The position numbers and the translations under genes are program-made. Positions 18,270 through 26,802 of a DNA stretch of 64,000 nt are shown here, piece by piece (position 1 is the first letter of the stretch; each line of letters begins with the position of its first letter). The notes beneath the pieces are model-generated. The model was not told the DNA's origin, made no database searches, and was given only the letters and a program-made list of their open reading frames with translations. Source of the DNA: Aquibium microcysteis. GTDB taxonomy: Bacteria; Pseudomonadota; Alphaproteobacteria; Rhizobiales; Rhizobiaceae. The stretch lies in NCBI RefSeq assembly GCF_014495845.1, contig NZ_CP061080.1:1849001-1913000 (forward strand). The letters run 5' to 3'.

Positions 18270-18719
18270 CTACTGCAGCAGCCCCTTGACGATGCCGCTC
18301 GCCTTGCCGAAGTCCATCCGCCCGGGATACTTCTCGCGCAGCGCGTTCATGCAGCGGCCCATGTCGCGCAGGCCGTCGGCGCCCACTTCGGAGATCACCT
18401 GCGCGCAGGCCTGCTTGACCGCCTCTTCCTCGAGCTGCCGTGGCAGGAAATCGCGGATGATGCCGATTTCCTCGCGTTCCTGCTCGGCCAGTTCCAGGCG
18501 GTTGCCCTCCTCGTAGAGCCGCGCCGATTCCTGGCGCTGCTTGATCATCTTGACCAGAATCAGCGCGATCTCCTCCTCGCTCACCGGGTCGCGCCCGGCA
18601 CTGCGATTGGCGATGTCACGATCGTTGATGGCGGTCTGGATCAGGCGCACCGTGGAAACGCGCCGCTTGTCGTTCGATTTGAGCGCCTGTTTCAGCGTCT
18701 CCGCGAATTTCTCGCGCAT
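18270..18719 (-). CDS. GatB/YqeY domain-containing protein
   Basis: 149 residues, full-length match to the YqeY family, related to the tail domain of the GatB subunit of the tRNA-dependent amidotransferase. It contains ALKSNDKRRVSTVRLIQTAI, EREEIGIIRDFLPRQL and DMGRCMNALREKYPGRMDFG. The role of stand-alone YqeY is not settled (tRNA binding is suspected). It is divergent from carA, an arrangement common in alphaproteobacteria. GGGAGTC lies before the ATG. Confidence 0.93.
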   Translation of the reverse strand: MREKFAETLKQALKSNDKRRVSTVRLIQTAINDRDIANRSAGRDPVSEEEIALILVKMIKQRQESARLYEEGNRLELAEQEREEIGIIRDFLPRQLEEEAVKQACAQVISEVGADGLRDMGRCMNALREKYPGRMDFGKASGIVKGLLQ

Positions 18720-18749
18720 CGGAATAGAGACTCCCTTGGCAGCCGGCGG

Positions 18750-18778
18750 ACCTTAGCGCCGCGGATTTGCGGACGCAA
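18750..18778 (-). promoter_or_regulatory. predicted sigma-70 promoter of yqeY
   Basis: Minus strand: TTGCGT (18778-18773), 17-nt spacer, TAAGGT (18755-18750), 31 bp upstream of the ATG. Confidence 0.4.
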
Positions 18779-18849
18779 TTCCAATTTTCCCGGGACAAGC
18801 TGCTGTTTTCGTTCACGAAAGCTTTTCTCTTCGGACACCGCCGGGCGGA

Positions 18850-18878
18850 TTGACCACCCCTGGCGTTTTTCCTATTGT
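18850..18878 (+). promoter_or_regulatory. predicted sigma-70 promoter of carA
   Basis: TTGACC (18850-18855), 17-nt spacer, TATTGT (18873-18878). It is the best housekeeping promoter match in the 298-bp divergent spacer and would give a leader of about 130 nt before the carA ATG. Confidence 0.55.
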
Positions 18879-19017
18879 CCGGTCCCTGCATGGACATATA
18901 TTGAGCGCGCGGAACCGGTCGCCAATCCGACCGTTCGCGGTTTTCAGCACGGGCATATGACCCTTTGCCCGGGCAGTTTCAAGACCGCTGCGCCCCTCGA
19001 CCCGACGGAGAGACCTG

Positions 19018-20220
19018 ATGATCGCAAACACGGCGCCCTGGGGCGCGGAAAAAGCCACGGCCCTGCTCGTGCTCGCCGACGGCACCGTGATCGAGGGCCA
19101 CGGGCTCGGGGCCACGGGCCACGCAGTCGCGGAAGTCTGCTTCAACACCGCCCTCACCGGCTATCAGGAGATCCTCACCGACCCCTCCTATGCCGGGCAG
19201 ATCGTTACTTTCACGTTCCCGCACATCGGCAACGTGGGTGCCAATGCCGAGGATATCGAAGACCTCACGCCGGCGGCCCGCGCGGGCGCCGTCGGAGCCG
19301 TCTTCCGCGCCGAGGTGACGCGCCCGTCCAACTACCGGTCCGACGGCGGCCTCGACGAATGGCTGAAGCGCCGCGGGATCGTCGCCATGAGCGGCATCGA
19401 TACGCGTGCGCTGACGGCCCGCATCCGCGATCTCGGCGCACCGCATGCGGTGATCGCCCATGCTCCCGACGGCGTCTTCGACGTCGAGGCGCTGAAGCGC
19501 GAGGCCGCGGCCTGGCCCGGCCTCGTCGGCCTCGACCTCGCCCGCGAGGTGACCTCCGGCCAGAGTTCCACCTGGAAGGAGACCCCGTGGTCCTGGGGCG
19601 AGGGCTTCGCGGAGCAGACCCAGCCGTCCATGCACGTCGTGGCGATCGACTACGGGGTGAAGCGCAACATCCTGCGGCTGCTTGCCGGTCTCGGCGCCGA
19701 AGTCACGGTCGTACCGGCCATGACGCCGGCGGAAGACATCCTGGCGATGAACCCGGACGGGGTCTTCCTGTCGAACGGTCCCGGCGACCCCGCAGCGACC
19801 GGCGAATATGCCGTCCCGGTGATCCGCGACCTGCTCGACGCGGACGTGCCGATGTTCGGAATCTGCCTCGGCCACCAGATGCTCGCGCTGGCGCTCGGCG
19901 GCCGCACCGTCAAGATGCATCAGGGCCACCATGGCGCGAACCATCCCGTCAAGGACCACACGACCGGCAAGGTCGAGATCGTCTCGATGAACCACGGCTT
20001 CGCGGTGGACGGCGATTCGCTTCCCGACGGCGTGGAGGAGACGCACGTCTCGCTGTTCGACGGGTCGAACTGCGGCATCTCGGTCGTGGGTAAACCGGTC
20101 TTCTCCGTCCAGCACCATCCCGAGGCGTCGCCCGGTCCGCAGGATTCGCACTACCTCTTCCGGCGCTTCGTCAACCTGATCCGCGAGCGCAAGGGGGAGC
20201 CGGCCCTGGCCGAGCGCTGA
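19018..20220 (+). CDS. carA: carbamoyl-phosphate synthase small subunit CarA
   Basis: 400 residues. The glutaminase subunit supplies ammonia to CarB for carbamoyl phosphate, used in arginine and pyrimidine synthesis. The N-terminal CPSase_sm_chain domain has [23 protein letters not shown]. The C-terminal class I amidotransferase domain has the nucleophile in [17 protein letters not shown] and the His-Glu pair in [10 protein letters not shown]. The N-terminal ATG sits after GGAGAGACCTG. carB is about 10 kb downstream on the same strand rather than adjacent. Confidence 0.97.
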   Translation: MIANTAPWGAEKATALLVLADGTVIEGHGLGATGHAVAEVCFNTALTGYQEILTDPSYAGQIVTFTFPHIGNVGANAEDIEDLTPAARAGAVGAVFRAEVTRPSNYRSDGGLDEWLKRRGIVAMSGIDTRALTARIRDLGAPHAVIAHAPDGVFDVEALKREAAAWPGLVGLDLAREVTSGQSSTWKETPWSWGEGFAEQTQPSMHVVAIDYGVKRNILRLLAGLGAEVTVVPAMTPAEDILAMNPDGVFLSNGPGDPAATGEYAVPVIRDLLDADVPMFGICLGHQMLALALGGRTVKMHQGHHGANHPVKDHTTGKVEIVSMNHGFAVDGDSLPDGVEETHVSLFDGSNCGISVVGKPVFSVQHHPEASPGPQDSHYLFRRFVNLIRERKGEPALAER

Positions 20221-20283
20221 TCCGTCGCGGGCCGCGCACGCACGCGAGGCCCGCGCATCCCCGCACGCGTCGTACAGCCGGCG

Positions 20284-21858
20284 TCAGGACGAGATGCGCA
20301 GCCGCACGACGTCGTCCCGGATCGATCTGAACACGTCGTCGAGCTGGCGTCGCGACGGCGCGTCGAAGAAGTGGTTCAGGCTGGTCGCGCATTCCTTCAG
20401 CATCATGCCCGTCTTCACGTCCGGCTCCTCCAGCCGGATCGTGTAGACCACCGTGCCGGCAGCCTTGGCGTTCTCGCAGGCGGCGAGCGTGCGGGCATTC
20501 ATGAGCCTGTTGGTGTCGGAGGAGGAGCCGGCGGTGATGCCGAGCCGGCCGTCGACCAAGTAGCCGTTGCTGGAATAGGACGAGCCGAACACGGTGCCGT
20601 TGTTGCCGAACACGTTCGAGCCGTCCGTCAGCACGATCATGATCTTCTCGATCCCGGGCGCCTTGGCGGTGCCTTCCGTGAACGGCGGCTCCGGCGAAAG
20701 CGCCCGCATGCCCCAGGCGACACCCTCCATGATGTTGGTGGTGCCGTTGGCCTGCAGCCCCTTCACCATCTTCTTGATCGCATCATAGTCGTTGGTGAGC
20801 GGCTGGATCGGCTGCGCGAGGCAGTCCTTGTTCGGCCCCTTGCCGCCGAAGGTGCTGGGAGCGACGGGCAGCCAGTTCGCCGAGGGATCCTTCGGATCCA
20901 ACTGCGAGGCATCGGGAATGCCGTATTTCTGCAGTTTCTTGAGCTGTCCGGCGGGCGTCTTGTCCAGCGGATCGGCCGACGAGGCGATGTAGCTGTTCGA
21001 GTATCCCCACCCGTCGGGTTCGTCGATCGAGAACGCCGGCACGAACAGCGTCTCCGGCTTCCTGGGATTGGGCGGGACGTCGGAGACGTCGAGATCCTCG
21101 CCGTCGGAGGCACGCGTCTCGACGCAGCCTTTCCAGGTCTGGCCGAGATGCTGGAAAAGCTCGAACCGGCTGAGGCCCGTCGGAAGCTCGGTCTGCGGAA
21201 AATCCGCCTTGCCCTTGAGGTCGAGCCAGTCGGCGCCGGTCTTGTTCTTCATCTTGCCGTTCTTCCTGAACGCCGGGCCATGCTGGCTGCCGACGTTGAC
21301 GAAGTTGGCGAAGGGGACGACGGCGAATTTGAGCTTCTCCGTGTCCTTGATCTGCGACGCCATGGTGTCCACCAGCCCGAGCACGGCGTCCTTCATCGCG
21401 GAGAGCTTGCCGCCCGCCATGGAGCCCGTGGTGTCGAGGACCAGCGCGATCTCGTACCGGTTGAAGGCGATGTCGGCGGACGACGACGCCGTGACCTGCC
21501 AGTCCTCGTAGCCGAGCACGCCGGCAAAATGCAGGTCCTGCCGCGCCGTCGCCTCGACGGTGACGCGCGTGCCGGTCCGGAACACCTTGAGGCCGCCATG
21601 TTCGATGCGGAAGTTCGCTGCCAGGAAGGACCGCGCGATGTCGATCGCCTCGTCGTCGCTGATCGTGTCGCCTTCGCGCGCCACCGCGAGCGCGGCCGAA
21701 TCGAGAGCGTTCTGCAGTTCCGTGTGGCGATTGCTGATCGAGGAGAAGTCGATGGCGACGCCGGCGGCGAGCACGAGCGGGACCATCGCGACGGCCGCCA
21801 CGATCGCGAAGTTCCCGCGCTCGTCGGCTGGAAGCTGCGCCAGCAGATTTCGGATCAT
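20284..21858 (-). CDS. TadG-like pilus-assembly / von Willebrand factor A protein
   Basis: 524 residues. N-terminal TadE/TadG-type segment (ERGNFAIVAAVAMVPLVLAAG, one helix near residues 15-35, then the pseudopilin-like region SNRHTELQNALDSAALA). From about residue 135 a vWA domain has the MIDAS motif D142-T-T-G-S146 and a later IVLTDGSNV. Such proteins are exported and membrane-anchored; those near flp/tad loci contribute to tight-adherence pili, but no tad genes are here, so an orphan adhesion or surface role is inferred. Convergent with carA (63-bp gap). Confidence 0.85.
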   Translation of the reverse strand: MIRNLLAQLPADERGNFAIVAAVAMVPLVLAAGVAIDFSSISNRHTELQNALDSAALAVAREGDTISDDEAIDIARSFLAANFRIEHGGLKVFRTGTRVTVEATARQDLHFAGVLGYEDWQVTASSSADIAFNRYEIALVLDTTGSMAGGKLSAMKDAVLGLVDTMASQIKDTEKLKFAVVPFANFVNVGSQHGPAFRKNGKMKNKTGADWLDLKGKADFPQTELPTGLSRFELFQHLGQTWKGCVETRASDGEDLDVSDVPPNPRKPETLFVPAFSIDEPDGWGYSNSYIASSADPLDKTPAGQLKKLQKYGIPDASQLDPKDPSANWLPVAPSTFGGKGPNKDCLAQPIQPLTNDYDAIKKMVKGLQANGTTNIMEGVAWGMRALSPEPPFTEGTAKAPGIEKIMIVLTDGSNVFGNNGTVFGSSYSSNGYLVDGRLGITAGSSSDTNRLMNARTLAACENAKAAGTVVYTIRLEEPDVKTGMMLKECATSLNHFFDAPSRRQLDDVFRSIRDDVVRLRISS

Positions 21859-22007
21859 GCCATGCCCTCTGCCCGTATCGTGGCAGCAGAAACCATAGCG
21901 CGAGCCGATTAAGCCCAGCCTAAACCGCAGGCTTAACGAAGGTTGAAGACGTCATGGCGGTTGCAGCCCGCCTTGTCCCTCCACGCGATGGCGGGTACCC
22001 GCCGCAG

Positions 22008-22919
22008 TCAGAGAGCGGCATTGAACGTGTCGCAGGCGTCGAGCCGGCCCGATTCCAGGCCGCGACCGAACCATTCGCGGCGCTGGGCCGAGGTCCCGTG
22101 GTTGAAACTGTCGGGCACGACGTAGCCCTGGGAGTTCCGCTGCAACGTATCGTCGCCGATCTGGTTGGCGGCGTTGAGCGCCTCGTCGATGTCGCCGCTC
22201 TCCAGCAGGCCCTTCTGCTCGGTGTAGTGCGCCCAGATGCCGGCAAAGCAGTCGGCCTGAAGTTCGACCCGCACCGACATGCGGTTGGCCTCCACCTCGC
22301 TCATCCTCTGGCGCTGCCGGTTGAACTCCGGCAGCACCCCGATGAGGTTCTGGACGTGATGGCCGACCTCGTGGGCGATCACGTAGGCCTGGGCGAAATC
22401 GCCGGAGGCACCGAAGCGGCGCTCGAGTTCGCCGAAGAAATCGAGGTCGAGATAGAGCCTGGAATCGCCCGGACAGTAGAAAGGTCCGCTCGCGGCGGAG
22501 GCGAAACCGCAGGCCGAGCGCACCTGGCCCGAAAACAGCACCATCGTCGGCTCCCTGTAGGTGGAACCGCCGGCCTGGAAGATGCCGTGCCAGACGTCCT
22601 CCGTCTCCGCCAGCACCACCCCCGCGAACTGCGCGAGTTCGTCCGACCCCTGGCTGGTGGTCACCTGCGTGCCACCGCCGGCGCCGCCGCCCTCGTCCAT
22701 CTGGGCCAGGATCTCGAGCGGATCGATGCCGCAGGCCCGCAGTGCGAAGAAGACGACGACCAGGATGACGATCCCGGACAGTCCGCCGCCGCCGACCGAT
22801 CGCCCGACCGGTATCCGCATCCCGCCGCCGCGGCCGAAGGTCGGGCCGCGGCCGATGCCGCCGCCTCCGCCCCGCCGGTCCTCGACGTTCGAACTCTGAC
22901 GCCTGCCCTTCCAGCGCAT
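22008..22919 (-). CDS. YpfJ family neutral zinc metallopeptidase
   Basis: 303 residues. A Gly/Arg-rich N-terminus is followed by one membrane anchor (about residues 47-63, LSGIVILVVVFFALRACGI). The peptidase domain has the zinc motif HEVGHH at 173-178 and the downstream ELQADCFAGIWA (third ligand). It belongs to the YpfJ/KPN_00913-type family of membrane-anchored putative metallopeptidases; substrates are unknown. An ordinary full-length member. Confidence 0.92.
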   Translation of the reverse strand: MRWKGRRQSSNVEDRRGGGGGIGRGPTFGRGGGMRIPVGRSVGGGGLSGIVILVVVFFALRACGIDPLEILAQMDEGGGAGGGTQVTTSQGSDELAQFAGVVLAETEDVWHGIFQAGGSTYREPTMVLFSGQVRSACGFASAASGPFYCPGDSRLYLDLDFFGELERRFGASGDFAQAYVIAHEVGHHVQNLIGVLPEFNRQRQRMSEVEANRMSVRVELQADCFAGIWAHYTEQKGLLESGDIDEALNAANQIGDDTLQRNSQGYVVPDSFNHGTSAQRREWFGRGLESGRLDACDTFNAAL

Positions 22920-23201
22920 TGGTCCTCTCCCTCGAGCCCGCCGCCCCCCGACGCTCCGAGGCGGGCCAGCCTGAAAAACAGATAGCCCGGCGCCCGCCGG
23001 GTGTCACAGGGAATCTCCGCCGTCCCGCCGGCTTTGATCGAGCGCAAGGCGAGGAGCCGGCAAAGGGTCTAGAGCCTCGTCCGTGGCGGGGCACGGGCTC
23101 CGGCTGAGGCAGGTCCGAGGGGGATTCGGGCGGCCTCGCATTGCGGTGCACGGCGGCGGCGGCGACGGGGAGGCCGCCGCCGAAGCCGTGCGTTCGGCGG
23201 G

Positions 23202-23390
23202 TCAGTCGCGCTGCTTGTCCTCGACGCTGCGGCCGTCGGAGCTTCTCGATCGCTCCTCCACGCGCTCCTCGCCCTTCTTCAGCTGGTCGCCCTTGCGCTC
23301 CTCCACCCGACGCTCCTCGCGTCTGGCGCTCTCGTGCAGATCGCGAGCAGCTTCGCGGCCGGCATGGCCGGGTGTCCTGTCGGTATCCAT
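23202..23390 (-). CDS. small highly charged hypothetical protein, predicted stress gene
   Basis: 62 residues, almost entirely E, R, K, D, Q, S: it starts MDTDRTPGHAGREAARDL and continues with ESARREERRVEERKGDQLKK. No membrane segment. A perfect GGAGGT ribosome site lies 8 nt before the ATG, so this is a real gene despite its size. An EcfG-type promoter lies 39 bp upstream of the start. Hydrophilin-like composition suggests a stress-protective role, but that is inference. Confidence 0.7.
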   Translation of the reverse strand: MDTDRTPGHAGREAARDLHESARREERRVEERKGDQLKKGEERVEERSRSSDGRSVEDKQRD

Positions 23391-23428
23391 GGTCGCACCT
23401 CCTTCGGCGCACCGGCGCCGGCCACGGA

Positions 23429-23454
23429 AACGTGCGTCGCGTCGTCCGGGTTCC
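23429..23454 (-). promoter_or_regulatory. predicted EcfG promoter for the small charged protein gene
   Basis: Minus strand: GGAAC (23454-23450), 17-nt spacer, CGTT (23432-23429), 39 bp before the ATG at 23390. Exact consensus. Confidence 0.65.
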
Positions 23455-23520
23455 GCCGCAGGCGCTCTTGATCTTGCCGGAATCCTTTGTGAAGGTCGTT
23501 CGGGCCGAAGGAGCGACGAC

Positions 23521-26500
23521 ATGACGCCGAGACGGCGCGGGCCGTTCCGGCCGCTCATGCCATACGACATCGGCGCCGCCCTGCGGCTGCTGTTCCCTCT
23601 GCTGGCTCTCCTCGCCTTTCCGGGACAGGCGGCGGCGGCGGAACCGGAAACGCTGCGCGGCGTCGCCCTCGTCATCGGCAACGGTGCGTATCGGGCCCTG
23701 CCCCGGCTCGCCAATCCGATGCGCGACGCCGACGCCATCGAGGCCCTGCTCGCCGATCTCGGTTTCGATTCGATCCGCCGCACGGATCGCGACGGCCGCT
23801 CCATGCGCCGCGACCTCGAACGCTTCGCCGAGGATGTGGAAGGCGCCGACGTGGCCGTGCTCTACTATGCCGGCCACGGCATCGAAGCCGGCGGCGAGAA
23901 TTTCCTCGTCCCCATCGACGCCGATCTCGCGGCGCTCGACGCTGCCGACGAGCGCCTGGTGCCCCTGTCGGAGGTGCTGGAGCGCCTGCGCCGGTCGGTC
24001 GCGGTGACGATCCTGCTGCTCGATGCCTGCCGCGACAACCCGTTCCCGCCGGGCGCGGTGCTGCGCAAAACTCCGGGTTCGCAGGCGCAACCGGTATCGG
24101 CCGGCGGCCTATCGGAAACGCGGGGCGCCCGCGCCATCGGCGACCGCGATGCCCCGGCCGACAATCTGGGAATGGTGATCGGCTTCGCCGCAGAACCCGG
24201 CCGGCCGGCCCTCGACGGCGTCGAAGGCGGCCACAGCCCCTATGCCGAAGCCCTGCTGCGCCACATCGACGCCATGGGGGGCGAGGAATTCGGCACGGTG
24301 ATGCGCATGGTCGCCGAGGAGGTCTATCTCAGGACAGGCGGGCGCCAGCGTCCCTGGGTCAACGAGAGCCTGCGCCGCCTGCTCTATCTCGGCGCCCCCG
24401 CGCCGGAACGCGAGGCCGCGGAGGCGGCGGTGCTTGGCGAACGCCGCCGGCTGCTGGTGACCATCGCCGACCTGCCCGATCCGCAGCGCGCGCGTGCGGA
24501 GAACCTGGCGCATACCGGCAACGTGCCTATGAGCCTCGTCTACGCCATGCTGCAGGCGGCAGGCGTGGATCCCGCCGACGATCCCGACCGGGTCGAAGCG
24601 CGCCTGAAGACGGAGATCGAACGCTTCGCGACGCTCAGCCGCGACCGTCGGGCGCTCGACGATCCCGATCCGGAGATCCGGCGCCTCTCGGCGCTCGCCG
24701 ACGCCGCCGAGCTCGAGGGCGCGCTCAATGCCGCCAGCGCGTTTCGCGACCAGGCCAAGGCCCGCGTGGCGGGGCTGCGCGAGACGCGTCAGGAGCAGCT
24801 GCGCGCCCTGCGCGCGCGCATCCTGGAGGATGCGGAGGTCTTCGTCCGCAGCGCCGAGACCCGCAAGCTGCTGTTCCGCTTCGACGACGCCGCGCGCGAC
24901 TTCGGCGAGGCGCGACAGATCGCCGGCGAGGTCGATACGGCGCGCGCCGGGCGCCTGCTCGAAGAGGAGATCGGCGCCTGGCTGGTGCACGCCGAGATCG
25001 CCGGCGCGCCCGGCTCGCTGCGCAAGGCGGAGGAACTCGCCCGCGCTGCCCTGACCGGCGGCGGTCTGCGGTCCTCGGGCGGGCTTGCGTCCCTGCGCCA
25101 CAAGCTCGGCCTCGTCCTGATGCTGAAGGCCGAGCGCGAAGGCGATGCCGCCCCGCTGGCCGAGGCGGTCGCCCTGCTCGATCAGGCAGCGGCGGACGAC
25201 GCCGGGCGCGAACCTTCTATCGCTGCGCGGGTGGCGCTCGACCTCGGCCGCGCCCGGGGAGAAGCCGCCTTGCGGGCGAACCGGGTCGGAGACCTCGGTG
25301 CGGCGAAGGCAGCCTTCGAACGTGCGGGCGCACTGGCGAGCCAGGCCGGCGACGCGGCGCTCGAGGCGGAGGCGCGGTTCCGCATGGTCCAGGCGCTCTA
25401 CTTCATGTGGGCGGCTGCGCCCGATCCGGCCCTGATGGCCGAACTCGTCGGCCATCTGGCCGCCATGATCGCCACTCTGGACCGCGCGGAGACGGACGTG
25501 CTGGCCGCCCGCTACGTCGTCCGCTCGGTCGCCATCGCCTTCGACGCCGCCCAGCGCCAGAACACGACGGGCGCCCTCTCGGCGGCTGGCGAGATCGCCG
25601 AGATGGCCGCCGGGATCTTCGACCCCGACCGGTTTCCGCTCATCGGCGCCGAGATCGGCAGCCTGCGCGCGCGGATCGCGCTCGAATGGGCGGAGCGATT
25701 TGGCGACGCCTCCGCCCTTCCCGCTGCACGGGACATGCAGCGCGCCGCCCTGGACGTCTTCCGCCTGGCCGGCTACGCCGCCGCCGCGCGCGATGCGGAG
25801 TGGCATCTGGCACTGACGCTGATCGCCATCGGCCGCCGGTCCGCGGACGAGGCTGCACTCGACGAGGCAGCGACCGTCCTCGACCGCCTCGCTGCCGATC
25901 CGCACGTCGCCGGGACCCCGGAGCTCGCGCTGCAGGTCGCGTTCGAGCAGGCGCGGACGAAGGCCATCGCGGCGCGGATGGCCCGGGACGCGTCCGCGCT
26001 GAGCGAAGCCGCAGCCGCCTTCCGCGCGCTGCAGTCGCAGCTTCCGCCCGAGCACCCGCAGGGGCAGCGCATCCGGCTGGAACTCGGCCGGTCGCTCGCC
26101 GCCGCGGGCGAGGCCGCCAGGGACGCGGCCCTGCTGCGCGAAGGCACGGGCCTGCTCGCCGACGCCGTGCAGGCGTGGGAGGCATGGGGCTCCGACGATG
26201 CCAATCCGGGTCCCTTCCTCGACGTCTACGGCGACTATGCCGGCTCCGCGGCCGCCCTTGCGGTCGAAGCGGGCGGGACGGACGACATCGAGACCGCGAT
26301 CGAGGCGCAGGCGCGGCTGCTCGGGCTCTACGAGGCATCGGGGCATGCGGCCGGAGCGGCAGTCGCGTCGAACGGCCTCGCCTATGTGCTGATGCTCTCG
26401 GCCCGGCAGACGCAGGATCAGGACCGGCTGGAGCGCGCCGAAAAGCTCGTGGACGCGGCACGCGCGGGCATCGCGTTGTGGCCGGATTTCGAAGGCTATG

Positions 26501-26694
26501 TGGAGAACACGGCATGCGAGATCGACACCGAGCGGGCGCGCCGGACCGGCGACCGTTCGCTCGCACGCGCCGCGCTCGACCGCTGTCGTGCAGCGCTTGC
26601 CCTGCTTTCCCGCTCCGGACAGGACGCGGCGATCCCCGTGGCAGAGGCCAGCGCGGCCCGCGCCGGCGCACTCGTGCTGGACCTCGACCGGTGA
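23521..26694 (+). CDS. secreted caspase-fold (peptidase C14) protein with long helical-repeat region
   Basis: 1057 residues. A signal peptide (about 1-40, LLFPLLALLAFPGQAAAA) is followed by a caspase p20-like domain (about 45-300): GVALVIGNGAYRALPRLANP, the catalytic His119 in LYYAGHG and Cys170 in LLLDACRDNPFP. Both dyad residues are intact, so it may be an active metacaspase-type protease outside the cytoplasm. The remaining ~700 residues are Ala-rich amphipathic helices resembling TPR-type repeats. AAGGAG lies 8 nt before the ATG at 23521. The SH3 gene follows after 108 bp on the same strand. Bacterial C14 proteins act in cell death, defence or development; none is shown here. Confidence 0.85.
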   Translation: MTPRRRGPFRPLMPYDIGAALRLLFPLLALLAFPGQAAAAEPETLRGVALVIGNGAYRALPRLANPMRDADAIEALLADLGFDSIRRTDRDGRSMRRDLERFAEDVEGADVAVLYYAGHGIEAGGENFLVPIDADLAALDAADERLVPLSEVLERLRRSVAVTILLLDACRDNPFPPGAVLRKTPGSQAQPVSAGGLSETRGARAIGDRDAPADNLGMVIGFAAEPGRPALDGVEGGHSPYAEALLRHIDAMGGEEFGTVMRMVAEEVYLRTGGRQRPWVNESLRRLLYLGAPAPEREAAEAAVLGERRRLLVTIADLPDPQRARAENLAHTGNVPMSLVYAMLQAAGVDPADDPDRVEARLKTEIERFATLSRDRRALDDPDPEIRRLSALADAAELEGALNAASAFRDQAKARVAGLRETRQEQLRALRARILEDAEVFVRSAETRKLLFRFDDAARDFGEARQIAGEVDTARAGRLLEEEIGAWLVHAEIAGAPGSLRKAEELARAALTGGGLRSSGGLASLRHKLGLVLMLKAEREGDAAPLAEAVALLDQAAADDAGREPSIAARVALDLGRARGEAALRANRVGDLGAAKAAFERAGALASQAGDAALEAEARFRMVQALYFMWAAAPDPALMAELVGHLAAMIATLDRAETDVLAARYVVRSVAIAFDAAQRQNTTGALSAAGEIAEMAAGIFDPDRFPLIGAEIGSLRARIALEWAERFGDASALPAARDMQRAALDVFRLAGYAAAARDAEWHLALTLIAIGRRSADEAALDEAATVLDRLAADPHVAGTPELALQVAFEQARTKAIAARMARDASALSEAAAAFRALQSQLPPEHPQGQRIRLELGRSLAAAGEAARDAALLREGTGLLADAVQAWEAWGSDDANPGPFLDVYGDYAGSAAALAVEAGGTDDIETAIEAQARLLGLYEASGHAAGAAVASNGLAYVLMLSARQTQDQDRLERAEKLVDAARAGIALWPDFEGYVENTACEIDTERARRTGDRSLARAALDRCRAALALLSRSGQDAAIPVAEASAARAGALVLDLDR

Positions 26695-26802
26695 GGCTTG
26701 CGCAGGTGAGCCGGAGACGGTCGCGGGGCAGAGGCGCCGCCTGCGGCGTTTTCGGCCTGTTCTCGGCCGGCGCTCTCGCCTAAGGAAGCGGCTCGACGTC
26801 AA

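Noticed and set aside
20227..20254. GCGGGCC / GGCCCGC inverted repeat after carA as a terminator
   Set aside because: Loop of 14 nt, stem of only 7 bp and no T-tract on either strand.
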